A stretch of 64,000 nucleotides of DNA from Luteimonas saliphila (GCF_016774335.1 NZ_JAETWA010000035.1:1-64000); one strand, 5' to 3'; positions 19,056 to 28,028 are shown, counted from the stretch's first letter. Notes: a model not told the origin generated them from the letters alone. A program made the numbers and translations.

Positions 19056-19132
19056 AATTGTGCACTGCATGGGAATTTGCTTCGCCAGCGGAGTATGCAT
19101 CGCCTGAAAAGTAGTCTAATATGCATTTTTAG
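19056..19132. promoter_or_regulatory. Divergent regulatory region with two AT-rich boxes
   Basis: The 241-bp gap between the TetR gene and the two-subunit dehydrogenase holds AATTGTGCACT (19056-19066), whose 11 bp recur exactly at 28032-28042 in the P450 promoter. It also holds a near-palindrome around ATGCAT at 19116-19132, with CTAA and TTAG ends. TAATAT at 19117 could serve as a -10 for the dehydrogenase, but no good -35 is seen. Confidence 0.45.
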
Positions 19133-19181
19133 GGTGGCCAGGGCGCCGCGCGGCGTGGTCGGGTTGACTGGAGAATGTCCC

Positions 19182-20375
19182 TTGAACGATGTCGGCAGAT
19201 CACAGGACGAAGCGTTTGCCTCGGATGTCGCGGCCTGGCTCGCGGAGAACTTCCCGCCGTCGCTGGCCTACAGGAATCCCCATCCCTACATCAACGATGC
19301 CGAAGTCGCGGCTTCGGATCGCGATTTCCAGACCTGGCTGAAGCGGATGGTGGACAAGGGCTGGGGGGCGCCGACCTGGCCGGTGGAGTACGGTGGGGGC
19401 GGTCTGACCCGGGCGCAGGACAAGATCCTGACCCGCGAGATGGCGCGGATCGGGGCGTTCAATCCCAATCGCAGCTATGGCCAGATGATGCTGGGGCCGA
19501 CCCTGCTCGAATACGCCAGCGAGGAACAGAAGGCCCGTTTCCTGCCGCCGATCGCACGTGGCGAGGTGCGCTGGTGCCAGGGCTTCTCCGAACCCGGAGC
19601 CGGCTCGGATCTGGCCTCGCTGCAGACCCGCTGCGTGGACGATGGCGGCACCTGGGTGGTCAACGGCCAGAAGATCTGGACCTCCAACGCCCATCAGGCC
19701 GACTGGTGCTTCTGCCTGGTGCGCACCGATACCAGCCGCAAGCAGGGCGGCATCAGCTTTCTTCTGATCGACATGCGTTCGCGAGGCGTGGAAGTGCGCC
19801 CCATCGTGCTGATCAGCGGTACCCGGCACTTCTGCGAAGTGTTCCTGACCGACGTGCGCGTCCCCAGGACGAACATGGTCGGCGAGATCAACCGCGGCTG
19901 GGAGATCGCCAAGCACCTGCTGCAACACGAGCGCGACAGCCTGGCCGGCAATCGGACCGAGTTGCCGGGGCTGGCCGGGATGGCCAGGGCGCGGCTCGGG
20001 GTCGATGAGTGCGGGCGCATCGACGATCCCTGGCTGCGCCAGCGGCTGATCGCCAACGCCATGCGCACCGAGGCCTATTCGCAGACCTTCCGTCGCGTGG
20101 CCGAGGAGTCGGCCGGCGGCGGCGTCAGCACCGCGGTCTCGGTGCTCAAGAACCTCGGCGCGTCGGTGTCGCAGGCGCGCGCCGAACTGGTGGCGGACCT
20201 GCTCGGCAACCAGGGCCTGGGCTGGGAAGGGGAGGGCTTCTCCGAAGAGGAGATCGAAGCCACCCGCGCCTGGTTGCACAGCCGTGCCTACTCGATCTAC
20301 GGCGGCAGCCACGAAGTGCAGAACAACATCATCGCAAAGCGGGTCCTGGGCCTGCCGGACATGGCCGGGCGCTGA
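19182..20375 (+). CDS. Acyl-CoA dehydrogenase, probable catalytic subunit of a heteromer
   Basis: 397 residues from a TTG start with GGAG eight bases upstream; the frame is open for 264 bp before it, without a convincing start. The fold is standard (PTWPVEYGGGGLTRAQ; QGFSEPGAGSDLASLQTR; NGQKIWTSNAHQADW). The C-terminal glutamate position reads IYGGS. HERDSLAG supplies a glutamate at the isovaleryl-CoA dehydrogenase position. It sits 16 bp before a second, divergent ACAD gene. Adjacent unlike ACAD genes of this kind encode alpha2-beta2 enzymes in mycobacterial cholesterol side-chain degradation (the FadE/ChsE pairs). It would dehydrogenate a bulky acyl-CoA and reduce ETF. The heteromer is inferred from gene pairing and active-site residues. 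Confidence 0.87.
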   Translation: MNDVGRSQDEAFASDVAAWLAENFPPSLAYRNPHPYINDAEVAASDRDFQTWLKRMVDKGWGAPTWPVEYGGGGLTRAQDKILTREMARIGAFNPNRSYGQMMLGPTLLEYASEEQKARFLPPIARGEVRWCQGFSEPGAGSDLASLQTRCVDDGGTWVVNGQKIWTSNAHQADWCFCLVRTDTSRKQGGISFLLIDMRSRGVEVRPIVLISGTRHFCEVFLTDVRVPRTNMVGEINRGWEIAKHLLQHERDSLAGNRTELPGLAGMARARLGVDECGRIDDPWLRQRLIANAMRTEAYSQTFRRVAEESAGGGVSTAVSVLKNLGASVSQARAELVADLLGNQGLGWEGEGFSEEEIEATRAWLHSRAYSIYGGSHEVQNNIIAKRVLGLPDMAGR

Positions 20376-20391
20376 GCGGGGGACAGGGACG

Positions 20392-21528
20392 ATGGCGAAG
20401 CTGAGCGAAGAACAAGGCATGCTGCGCGACGCGGCGTCGGACTGGGTGCGCGAGAGTGCTCCGCTGGCCAGGCTGCGCCGGCTGCGCGAACACGATACGG
20501 GCACCGGTTACGAGCCGGAGCTGTACGAGGGCATGGTGCAGATGGGCTGGACCGGCATCCTGGTGCCGGAGGAGTACGGCGGCAGCGCCTTCGGCTGCCT
20601 GGGCATGGGCCTGGTGCTCGAGCAACTGGGCCGGCAACTGGTGGCCTCGCCGCTGGTGGCGACGGCGGTGGCCTCGGCCAGTGTGCTGGCGCTGGGCGGA
20701 TCGGCGCAACAGCAACGGCGCTGGCTGCCGGGAATTGCGGAAGGTCGCGTGCTCGCGACGCTGGCGCTGGACGAGGGCGACCGCCATGCCCCGCAGGCGA
20801 TCACCACTACCGCCATCCGCAATGCCGACGGCTGGCGACTGGACGGCAGCAAGCGCCCGGTCTGCTACGGGCTGGCCGCCGACCTGCTGGTGGTCGCGGC
20901 GCGGATCAGCGACGGCGACGGCCACGATGGCGGCATCGGCCTGTTTCTGGTCGAAGCTTCGGCGGATGGTCTGCGCCGTACGCGGCTGCACGAAATCGAT
21001 ACCCGCGGCGCGGCCATCGTCGCATTCGATGGCGTACAGGTTTCCGATGCGGGAGTGCTGGGTGCGCCGGGTGGAGCCGGACCGCTGCTCGACCGCGCGC
21101 TCGACCGTGCCCGCGCCTGCACGGCGATGGAGATGCTCGGCGCCGCGCAGCAGGCGTTCGAGACCACGCTCGACCATCTGAAGACGCGCGTCCAGTTCGG
21201 CCAGCTCATCGGCGCGTTCCAGGCCTTGCAGCATCGTGCCGCAGGGCTGTACGGCGAACTGGAGCTGACCCGTTCCGCGGTCGAGGCCGCGTTGCGCGCG
21301 CTCGACGAGGACGATGCCGACAGTCCGGCCAGGGTATCGCTGGCCAAGGCGCTGGCCGGCGATACCTTTCGTCTCGTCGCCGCCGAGGCGATCCAGTTGC
21401 ATGGCGGCATCGGCATGACCGAGGAGCACGATGCCGGGCTGTATTTCAAGCGCGCGCGCAGCGCCGACCTGAGCTATGGCGATGCCGCCTTCCACCGGGA
21501 ACGCTACGGCGTGCTGCGCGGGTACTGA
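20392..21528 (+). CDS. Acyl-CoA dehydrogenase, probable non-catalytic partner subunit
   Basis: 378 residues, ACAD fold but more divergent than its neighbour: ILVPEEYGGSAFGCLGMGLVLEQLGRQL at the N-terminus and QLHGGIGMTEEHDAGLYFKRA near the end. The C-terminal catalytic segment is missing (it reads LSYGDAAFHRE). The alternative glutamate position reads ALDRARACTA, without the base. The mid-domain FAD motif is also degenerate. These losses, together with the 16-bp spacing to a catalytically competent ACAD gene, suggest the structural subunit of an alpha2-beta2 enzyme. ATG start with GGGACAGGGAC upstream. Known parallels are the FadE pairs of actinobacterial steroid catabolism. Monofunctional activity cannot be excluded. 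Confidence 0.85.
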   Translation: MAKLSEEQGMLRDAASDWVRESAPLARLRRLREHDTGTGYEPELYEGMVQMGWTGILVPEEYGGSAFGCLGMGLVLEQLGRQLVASPLVATAVASASVLALGGSAQQQRRWLPGIAEGRVLATLALDEGDRHAPQAITTTAIRNADGWRLDGSKRPVCYGLAADLLVVAARISDGDGHDGGIGLFLVEASADGLRRTRLHEIDTRGAAIVAFDGVQVSDAGVLGAPGGAGPLLDRALDRARACTAMEMLGAAQQAFETTLDHLKTRVQFGQLIGAFQALQHRAAGLYGELELTRSAVEAALRALDEDDADSPARVSLAKALAGDTFRLVAAEAIQLHGGIGMTEEHDAGLYFKRARSADLSYGDAAFHRERYGVLRGY

Positions 21529-21629
21529 TCGGGACCGCGGGTCAAGGCAGGCAGATCAGCACACACAGATCATCAGGACAGCCAGCGCCCGCCGTGGATG
21601 CACGGCGGGTCCGGAAGGAGTGGGACGAC

Positions 21630-22634
21630 ATGACGGCGTCACGTGAAGTACGGTTGAAGCGTCGGCCGGAGGGCATGCCGGTACGGGAGGACTTCGAGCT
21701 GGCCACGATCGACGTGCCTGCGCCGGAGCCGGGCGAAGTCCAGGTCCGCAACCTGTGGATGGCGGTGGACCCGGCGATGCGCGGGCGCATGAGCGAGGCC
21801 AGGAGCTACGTGCCGCCGTTCGCGCTGGACGCGGCGATGGAAGGCCCGGCGATCGGCCGCGTGGTCGTCTCCGGCGATCCGGCGTTCGCGCCGGGCGACG
21901 TGGTTTGGTCGCGGCTGGGCTGGCGCGAGGTCTTCAATGCGCCGGCATCGGCGTTGAAGCATCGCGACTGCACCGTGTTGCCCGAGCAGGCGCATCTGGG
22001 TATCGGCGGAACCACGGGCCTGACCGCCTGGATCGGCCTGCTGCAGATCGCCGCGCTCAAGCCCGACGACGTGGTGTTCGTGTCCGCGGGCTCCGGCGGG
22101 GTCGGCTCGATCGTCTGCCAGATCGCCAGGCTCAAGGGCCACAGGGTGATCGCGTCGGCAGGCGGCGAACGCAAGACCGCGTTCCTGCGCGAGGTGATCG
22201 GGGTCGATGCCGCGATCGACTACAAGGCCGAGCCGAACCTGACCAAGGCATTGGCGAGGGTCGCGCCGGAGGGCATCGACGTCTATTTCGACAACGTCGG
22301 CGGCGAACACCTGCATGCCGCGTTGGCGATCGCCAACGCGCATGCGCGCTTCGCGCTGTGCGGGATGATCTCGCAGTACAACACCACCGATGCGCCGACC
22401 GCGCCGCGCAACCTGATGCAGGCGGTGGTCAAGCGGATCCGCATGGAAGGCTTCATCGTGCTCGACCACCTGCACCGCGAGCGGGAGTTTCTTGCCGATG
22501 TCACCGGCTGGTACCGCGATGGCCTGCTCAAGCAGGCAGAAACCGTGCACGCAGGCATCGATCATGCGCTGGATGCGTTCTTCGGCCTGTTCAGCGGCGA
22601 CAACCTCGGGCGGATGATGGTGAAGCTGGCATGA
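21630..22634 (+). CDS. Zinc-independent MDR NADP-dependent oxidoreductase
   Basis: 334 residues, the length of the prostaglandin-reductase/curcumin-reductase-like branch of medium-chain dehydrogenases. Nucleotide binding is by AGSGGVGSIVCQIARLKGHRVIASAGG. The start motif VRNLWMAVDPAMRGRM and the middle YFDNVGGEHL are family hallmarks. Zinc-ligand cysteines are absent, so it is a reductase of activated double bonds (enone, enal or enoyl-CoA) rather than an alcohol dehydrogenase. The ATG has a strong GGAAGGAG site. It lies between the two-subunit dehydrogenase (102 bp upstream) and a CoA-transferase gene (59 bp downstream), consistent with saturating a conjugated double bond in the same pathway. 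Confidence 0.88.
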   Translation: MTASREVRLKRRPEGMPVREDFELATIDVPAPEPGEVQVRNLWMAVDPAMRGRMSEARSYVPPFALDAAMEGPAIGRVVVSGDPAFAPGDVVWSRLGWREVFNAPASALKHRDCTVLPEQAHLGIGGTTGLTAWIGLLQIAALKPDDVVFVSAGSGGVGSIVCQIARLKGHRVIASAGGERKTAFLREVIGVDAAIDYKAEPNLTKALARVAPEGIDVYFDNVGGEHLHAALAIANAHARFALCGMISQYNTTDAPTAPRNLMQAVVKRIRMEGFIVLDHLHREREFLADVTGWYRDGLLKQAETVHAGIDHALDAFFGLFSGDNLGRMMVKLA

Positions 22635-22692
22635 GCGCATGTACTGGAGAGGGGCGTTCGTGTCGCTTCGCGACGTCGTTCAGGAGGCGCGC

Positions 22693-23916
22693 ATGTATGA
22701 ACTGCTGAAAGGCTTGCGCGTGGTGGAGGGTGCGGCGTTCATCGCCGGTCCGTCCTGCGGCCTGCACCTGGCGCAGATGGGCGCGGAGGTGATTCGCTTC
22801 GACAACATCGGCGGCGGCCCGGATTTCCGCCGCTGGCCGCTGGCCCCCAATGGCGGCAGCCTGTACTGGGAAGGTCTGAACAAGGGCAAGAAATCGGTCG
22901 CGATCGACCTGTCCTCGCCGCAGGGGCGCGAGCTTGCGCTGCAGCTGGCGGCGGCGCCCGGCGACAACGGCGGGTTGTTCGTCACCAACTACCCTGTCGA
23001 GGGCTTCCTGTCGCATGACAGGCTCAAGGCCGTGCGCGACGACATCGTCTGCGTGCGGGTGATGGGCTGGGCCGACGGCTCGCCCGCGGTCGACTACACG
23101 GTCAATGCCGCCGCCGGCGTGCCGCAGATGACCGGTCCGGTCGATGCCGCGGGGCCGGTCAATCACGTGCTGCCGGCTTGGGACCTGCTCGGCGGCGCCT
23201 ACGCCGCGTTCGCGCTGCTGGCCGCCGAGCGCGAGCGTCGTAGCAGCGGTGACGGGCGCGAGGTGCGCATTCCGCTGTCGGATCTGGTGGCGTCCAGCCT
23301 CAGCCACACCGGCATGCTGGCCGAGGCGCTGCTCGCAGGCCATGACCGGCCGCGCATGGGCAACGACCTGTTCGGCGCGTTCGGCCGCGATTTCGTCACC
23401 GCCGACGGCCAGCGGGTCATGGTGGTGGCGATCACGCCGCGGCAATGGAGCGGGCTGCTGAAGGTGCTGGACCTGCAGGCGCCGGTCGCATCGCTGGAAG
23501 CCGGACTCGGCGTGTCGTTCGAGGACGACGAAGGCCTGCGCTTCGAACACCGCGCGCGCCTGTTTCCGTTGTTCGAGGCGGCCTTCGCCACGCGCGACCT
23601 GGCCGCGTTGCAGCCGGCCTTCGATGCCGGCGGCGTGACCTGGGCACGCTATCGCGGTCTGCACGCGGCCGCCACGCAGGACGAACGCCTGTTCACCGCC
23701 AATCCGCTGTTCCAGCAGATCCTCAATCCGAGCGGGCTGCGCTACCTGGCCTCCGGTCCGGCGGCGACACTGGTCGGGCAGCCGCGTGGCGCGGTGCGGC
23801 CGGCGCCGCGACTGGGCCAGCACACCGACGAGGTACTGGCCGATCTGCTGGGATTGTCCAGCGGCGAGATCGGACAGCTGCACGATCGCGGCATCGTTTC
23901 CGGAGCGAACCCGTGA
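22693..23916 (+). CDS. CaiB/BaiF family III CoA-transferase
   Basis: 407 residues. Fold markers are VVEGAAFIAGPSCGLHLAQMGAEVIRFDNIGGGPDFRRW and NKGKKSVAIDLSSPQGRELALQL. A catalytic-type aspartate is kept in SPAVDYTVNAAAGVPQMTGP. The sequence is of the group that transfers CoA to dicarboxylic or mesaconate-like acids, but the substrate cannot be fixed from motifs. The ATG has AGGAGG upstream. It overlaps the next gene by 4 bp (GTGA), giving a tightly coupled CoA-transferase/HTD2-hydratase pair followed by an acyl-CoA dehydrogenase. That trio of families also occurs in the Pseudomonas itaconate operon (Ict, Ich and an ACAD). Confidence 0.87.
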   Translation: MYELLKGLRVVEGAAFIAGPSCGLHLAQMGAEVIRFDNIGGGPDFRRWPLAPNGGSLYWEGLNKGKKSVAIDLSSPQGRELALQLAAAPGDNGGLFVTNYPVEGFLSHDRLKAVRDDIVCVRVMGWADGSPAVDYTVNAAAGVPQMTGPVDAAGPVNHVLPAWDLLGGAYAAFALLAAERERRSSGDGREVRIPLSDLVASSLSHTGMLAEALLAGHDRPRMGNDLFGAFGRDFVTADGQRVMVVAITPRQWSGLLKVLDLQAPVASLEAGLGVSFEDDEGLRFEHRARLFPLFEAAFATRDLAALQPAFDAGGVTWARYRGLHAAATQDERLFTANPLFQQILNPSGLRYLASGPAATLVGQPRGAVRPAPRLGQHTDEVLADLLGLSSGEIGQLHDRGIVSGANP

Positions 23917-24743
23917 GCACGGCAGTGAGCGAACGGGACCTGACGCTCTGGCGGAGCTGGATCGGCCGCGAGGAAGTGCGCGCGCAGCGGCTCGACGTGG
24001 AAAGCCTGCGCCGTTACGCCGCCGCGACCGGCGAGTCGCTCGACGTCGAAACGTCATTGCCGGCGCTCGCACACTGGGCGTGGTTCCTGCCGGTCGCTGC
24101 GGCTTCGGAGATCGGCGAGGACGGACACCCGAAGCGCGGAGGGTTCCTGCCGCCGGTGTCGCTGCCGCGGCGGATGTTCGCGTCGTCGTCGATGCGCTTC
24201 CCGGCACCCGTGCTGATCGACGAGAACGCCACCCTGACCAGCACCATCGCCGATGTGAAGCATCGCGGGGGGCGCAGCGGCACCCTGGTGTTCGTCGAGG
24301 TCGAGCGCCGCATCGCGCAGGCCGGCCGGGTCCGGGTCGAGGAGCGCCAGACCGTCGTCTATCGCGATGCCGGGGATCCGGTACCGGCCATCGTCGAAGC
24401 GCCGGAAGCGCAAGTCGCCGATGCCTGGCGCCCGGGGCCGGTCGACCTGTTCCGCTTTTCCGCGGTGACCTTCAATTCCCATCGCATCCATTACGACCGT
24501 GCGTACGCGACCGGGCCCGAGGGGTATCCCGGCCTGGTCGTGCACGGCCCGCTCACCGCGGCGAAGCTGTTCGCCCACGCCCGCGATCATGCCGGCCGCG
24601 CGCCTTCGGCGTTCGCGTTCCGCGCCCAGGCGCCGCTGTTCGCATCGCAGCCGGTCCGGCTGGCCGCGGGCGAAGCCGAAGGCGAGTACCGCGCGCTGCG
24701 CTGCGATGGCGAGGTCGCGATGACGGCCACCGTTGCGTTCTGA
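23913..24743 (+). CDS. HTD2-type (FAS1-like/MaoC) acyl-CoA hydratase
   Basis: 276 residues with the double-hotdog arrangement of mesaconyl-C4-CoA or itaconyl-CoA hydratases. The N-terminal half has LPALAHWAWFLP and GFLPPVSLPRRMFASSSMRF. The C-terminal half has FSAVTFNSHRIHYDRAYA, with the likely catalytic histidine, then YPGLVVHGPLTA. It would add water to, or remove it from, a branched unsaturated dicarboxylyl-CoA. The start is GTG in the GTGA overlap with the transferase stop codon. Combined with the CitE-like lyase at 15694, it forms the hydratase/lyase half of an itaconate-like route. A role as a 3-hydroxyacyl dehydratase for a different branched acid is equally possible. Confidence 0.85.
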   Translation: MSTAVSERDLTLWRSWIGREEVRAQRLDVESLRRYAAATGESLDVETSLPALAHWAWFLPVAAASEIGEDGHPKRGGFLPPVSLPRRMFASSSMRFPAPVLIDENATLTSTIADVKHRGGRSGTLVFVEVERRIAQAGRVRVEERQTVVYRDAGDPVPAIVEAPEAQVADAWRPGPVDLFRFSAVTFNSHRIHYDRAYATGPEGYPGLVVHGPLTAAKLFAHARDHAGRAPSAFAFRAQAPLFASQPVRLAAGEAEGEYRALRCDGEVAMTATVAF

Positions 24744-24770
24744 ACCGCTGCCGATTCCCAGGAGACACGG

Positions 24771-25922
24771 ATGGACAACGAGACTTTCGAACTGCTGCGC
24801 GAATCGGTGCGGCGCTTCGTCCACGAACGGTTGATCCCGGCCGAGGACAAGGTCGAGCACGACGACGAGGTCCCCGCCGGGATCGTGCAGGAAATGCGCG
24901 AACTGGGATTGTTCGGACTGTCGGTGCCCGAGGCCTATGGCGGCATCGGCCTGAGCATGTCCGAGGAGGCCGCGATCATCCGCGAACTGACCCGCGCCTC
25001 GGTGGTGTTCCGCTCGGTGATCGGCACCACGGTCGGCATCGGTTCGCAGGGCATTGTCATCGACGGCACCGAGGAACAGAAGCAGGCGTGGCTGCCGCGC
25101 ATGGCCAGCGGAGAGGTCGGTGCGAGCTTCGCGCTGACCGAACCCGATGCCGGCTCCGACGCGGCCTCGCTGCAGACCGTGGCGCGTCGCGACGGCGACG
25201 TCTATCGCATCACCGGCACCAAGCGCTTCATCACCAATGCGTCGCGCGCGGGCATGTTCACGCTGATGGCGCGCAGCGAGCCGGACGTGAAGGGTGCCGG
25301 CGGGATTTCCGCGTTCATCGTGCCTGCCGACACCCCCGGCATCAGCTTCGGCAAGCCGGACAAGAAGATGGGCCAGAAGGGCTCGGTGACCTGCGACGTG
25401 ATCTTCGACGATTGCGTGGTGCCGGCCGCGAACATCATCGGCGGCGTGCCCGGGCGCGGATTCAAGACCGCGATGAAGGTGCTCGACCGCGGCCGCATCC
25501 ACATCGCCGCGGTGGCGATGGGCATGTGCGACCGGCTGATCGACATGAGCCTGCGCTATGCCGCCGAGCGCCGCCAGTTCGGCCAGCCGATCGCCGGCTT
25601 CCAGCTGGTGCAGGCGCTGCTGGCCGACAGCAAGGCCGATGCGCTGGCGACCGAGGCGTTGATGCAGTCGGTCGCGGCCAAGTTCGACCGCGGCGAGAAG
25701 ATCGGCCTGGAGGCCTCGGCACTGAAGTACTTCTCGACCGAGGCGGTGGGCCGCGTGGCCGACCGCGCGGTGCAGATCCACGGCGGCGCCGGCTACATGG
25801 CCGAGTACAAGGTCGAACGCTTCTACCGCGACGTGCGCCTGCTGCGCATCTACGAGGGCACCTCGCAGATCCAGCAGATCATCATCGCCCGGGACATGCT
25901 GCGCGGCCTCGACGCCGGCTGA
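24771..25922 (+). CDS. Acyl-CoA dehydrogenase (canonical)
   Basis: 383 residues, the classical short/medium-chain ACAD size. Motifs are LFGLSVPEAYGGIGLSMSE, FALTEPDAGSDAASLQT, ITGTKRFITNASRAG and the C-terminal LRIYEGTSQIQQIIIARDML with the catalytic glutamate in YEGT. It introduces an alpha-beta double bond in an acyl-CoA and reduces ETF. An ATG start follows an AGGAGAC site. It lies 27 bp after the hydratase gene and 79 bp before a thiolase gene, so a full beta-oxidation turn can be assembled in this operon. Unlike the other ACADs nearby, all catalytic positions are normal. Confidence 0.93.
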   Translation: MDNETFELLRESVRRFVHERLIPAEDKVEHDDEVPAGIVQEMRELGLFGLSVPEAYGGIGLSMSEEAAIIRELTRASVVFRSVIGTTVGIGSQGIVIDGTEEQKQAWLPRMASGEVGASFALTEPDAGSDAASLQTVARRDGDVYRITGTKRFITNASRAGMFTLMARSEPDVKGAGGISAFIVPADTPGISFGKPDKKMGQKGSVTCDVIFDDCVVPAANIIGGVPGRGFKTAMKVLDRGRIHIAAVAMGMCDRLIDMSLRYAAERRQFGQPIAGFQLVQALLADSKADALATEALMQSVAAKFDRGEKIGLEASALKYFSTEAVGRVADRAVQIHGGAGYMAEYKVERFYRDVRLLRIYEGTSQIQQIIIARDMLRGLDAG

Positions 25923-26001
25923 TTCACTTCCTGTCCATTCGCCCCTTCCCTCAACCCGTCACGGCGCCGTCGCGCCGGCACTCACACTGGAATCGGAGAT
26001 C

Positions 26002-27198
26002 ATGCGCAAAGTCGCCATCGTTTCGCCGCTGCGCACCGCGGTCGGCAAGTTCATGGGATCGCTCGCCGGGCTGCAGGCAGGCGAGCTGGGTGCGGTGATC
26101 CTCAAGGCGCTGGTCGAGCGCAGCGGGGTCGATCCGGAGCGCATCGACGATGTCGTGTTCGCGCAGGGCTACGGCAACGGCGAAGCACCGTGCATCGCGC
26201 GGTGGTCGGCGCTGGCCGCGGGCCTGCCGATCTCGGTGCCCGGCTACCAGCTCGACCGCCGCTGCGGCAGCGGCCTGCAGGCGGTGATCGATGCGGCGAT
26301 GATGGTGCAGACCGGCGCCGCCGACGTGGTGGTCGCCGGTGGCGTGGAGAGCATGAGCAATGTCGAGTACTACAGCACCGACATGCGCGGTGGCGCGCGC
26401 TCGGGCTCGGTGACGATGCACGACCGGCTGACCCGCGGCCGGGTGATGTCGCAGCCGATCGCGCGGTTCGGCGTGATCACCGGCATGATCGAGACCGCCG
26501 AGAACCTCGCCAAGGACTATGGGATCACCCGCGAACAGTGCGACGAGTTCGCGGTGATGAGCCACCAGCGCGCGACCCGGGCCTGGGCCGACGGCAAGTT
26601 CGACGACGAACTGGTGCCGGTACCGGTGCCGCAGAGGCGCGGCGATCCGATCGTGTTCGCCAGGGACGAGGGCTTCCGCGCGGATGCCTCGATGGAGACC
26701 CTGGGCGCGTTGCGCGCGATCGAGAAGGGCGGCGTGGTCACCGCCGGCAACGCCAGCCAGCAGAACGATGCCGCCGCCGCCTGCCTGGTCGTGGCCGAGG
26801 ACAAGCTGGCCGAACTTGGGCTGGAACCGATGGCGTGGTTCCACTCGTGGGCTGCGGCCGGTTGCGAGCCCTCGCGCATGGGCATCGGCCCGGTACCGGC
26901 GGTGGAGCGGCTGTTCGCACGGACCGGCCTGAGCTGGAAGGACATCGATCTTGTCGAACTCAACGAAGCCTTCGCGCCGCAGGTACTCGCCGTACTCAAG
27001 GGCTGGGGCTGGGACGACCGGGACAAACTCAACGTCAACGGGTCCGGCATTTCGCTGGGCCATCCGATCGGCGCCACCGGCGGCCGCATCCTCGCCAACC
27101 TGGTACGCGAACTGCATCGCCGCGACGGCCGCTTCGGCCTGGAGACGATGTGCATCGGCGGCGGTCAGGGTCTTGCGGCGGTGTTCGAGCGCGCCTGA
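26002..27198 (+). CDS. Acetyl-CoA acetyltransferase (thiolase)
   Basis: 398 residues. Catalytic residues are C88 (QLDRRCGSGLQA), H354 (GISLGHPIGATG) and C384 (MCIGGGQG). All family blocks are present, including GGVESMSNVEYYS and NEAFAPQVLAVLKGWGW. It cleaves 3-ketoacyl-CoA with CoA. ATG start with CGGAG seven bases upstream. It is the last gene of the 19182-27198 plus-strand run and converges with a TetR gene across a 171-bp gap holding a GC hairpin at 27349. It is similar in style to the thiolase at 1077 and distinct from the FadA5-like one at 10929. Confidence 0.93.
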   Translation: MRKVAIVSPLRTAVGKFMGSLAGLQAGELGAVILKALVERSGVDPERIDDVVFAQGYGNGEAPCIARWSALAAGLPISVPGYQLDRRCGSGLQAVIDAAMMVQTGAADVVVAGGVESMSNVEYYSTDMRGGARSGSVTMHDRLTRGRVMSQPIARFGVITGMIETAENLAKDYGITREQCDEFAVMSHQRATRAWADGKFDDELVPVPVPQRRGDPIVFARDEGFRADASMETLGALRAIEKGGVVTAGNASQQNDAAAACLVVAEDKLAELGLEPMAWFHSWAAAGCEPSRMGIGPVPAVERLFARTGLSWKDIDLVELNEAFAPQVLAVLKGWGWDDRDKLNVNGSGISLGHPIGATGGRILANLVRELHRRDGRFGLETMCIGGGQGLAAVFERA

Positions 27199-27348
27199 TC
27201 GGGGCGGGCGCACCTGCTTCGGCAAGACGCTGGAGCGAATCTGTTCAAACATTCGCATCCGCGTCGTTCCCGCGGCTCTCGACACCCGAATCGAAAATGC
27301 TCTGGCGGAACCGTCGGGGACGTGGCCCCGGGGTAGAGCGTGCGCTCG

Positions 27349-27363
27349 CCGTGGTGACCACGG
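27349..27363. terminator. Possible terminator hairpin between convergent genes
   Basis: CCGTGGT-G-ACCACGG is a perfect 7-bp inverted repeat with a 1-nt centre, immediately before the 3' end of the TetR gene (27370) and after the convergent thiolase. There is no U-tract and the loop is too tight for an ideal hairpin, so it is a weak call. Confidence 0.3.
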
Positions 27364-27369
27364 TGCGGA

Positions 27370-27945
27370 TCAGTCCGCCAGCGACAGCCCTTCCAACTGG
27401 CGCCGGAACGCCGCCTGCTGACGCGCCGGCGTCCAGTAGCCGGGATCGAACAGCGCCTGCATCGCGATCCCGAACAGCGCCTTGCAGATGTCCTCGGCCG
27501 CGCGCTCGGCACGGTGGCGGCCGAGACCGGTGCCGAGCAAATACTCCAGCAACCGGGTGCGGGTGCCGGCCAGGCCGAGCCGGTGCTGCTCGAGCATGTC
27601 GGCATCGAACAGCGCCGCGGTCCAGAAGCACAGCCAGACCATCCAGATGCGCCGCTGCGCGCCAGCGATCGGCAGCAGGACGTCGAGTGCCTGCACCGGT
27701 GAGCGGCCGCTGGAGGCGACATGCCGGTCGCGCAACGCGGCCGCTTCGCTGGTGATCGCATGGTAGATCGCCAACAGCAGCTCGTTCTTGTCGTGGAAGT
27801 AGTGGCTGATGACGGTGGTGCTGCAGCTCAGCCGCGCGGCCAGGCTACGGAAGGTCATGGCGCCGAGGCCGCTCTCGGCGATCAGGTCGGCGGCAGCGGC
27901 CACGACGGTTGCACGGCGGGCATCGCTGTCGATCGTGATGGGCAT
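27370..27945 (-). CDS. TetR-family regulator of the P450 operon
   Basis: 191 residues. Helix-turn-helix: RRATVVAAAADLIAESGLGAMTFRSLAARLSCSTTVISHYFHDKNELLLAIY, which matches the TetR/BetI-like N-terminal domain (KNELL ending). The C-terminal domain has a tryptophan-rich stretch (RRIWMVWLCFWTAALFD). The ATG at MPITIDSD was chosen because the DNA-binding domain begins 9 residues later; the open frame extends 100 codons upstream over the operator and is not credible there. It is divergent from the P450 gene, with a 29-bp palindrome in between, the classic TetR arrangement. It would probably repress the P450/ferredoxin operon and itself until an inducer binds. Confidence 0.86.
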   Translation of the reverse strand: MPITIDSDARRATVVAAAADLIAESGLGAMTFRSLAARLSCSTTVISHYFHDKNELLLAIYHAITSEAAALRDRHVASSGRSPVQALDVLLPIAGAQRRIWMVWLCFWTAALFDADMLEQHRLGLAGTRTRLLEYLLGTGLGRHRAERAAEDICKALFGIAMQALFDPGYWTPARQQAAFRRQLEGLSLAD

Positions 27946-28028
27946 GGGGGCCGGAGGCAGGATGCGGGAAGCCGGAAACTGTAGCGCATCCTCGCTGCAG
28001 GAGAAGCCGCCGACGGCATGCGCGCGCG

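Noticed and set aside
18918..19181. Upstream extension of the ACAD starting at 19182
   Set aside because: It would cross the TetR start region and intergenic boxes; a TTG with a GGAG site precedes the conserved fold.
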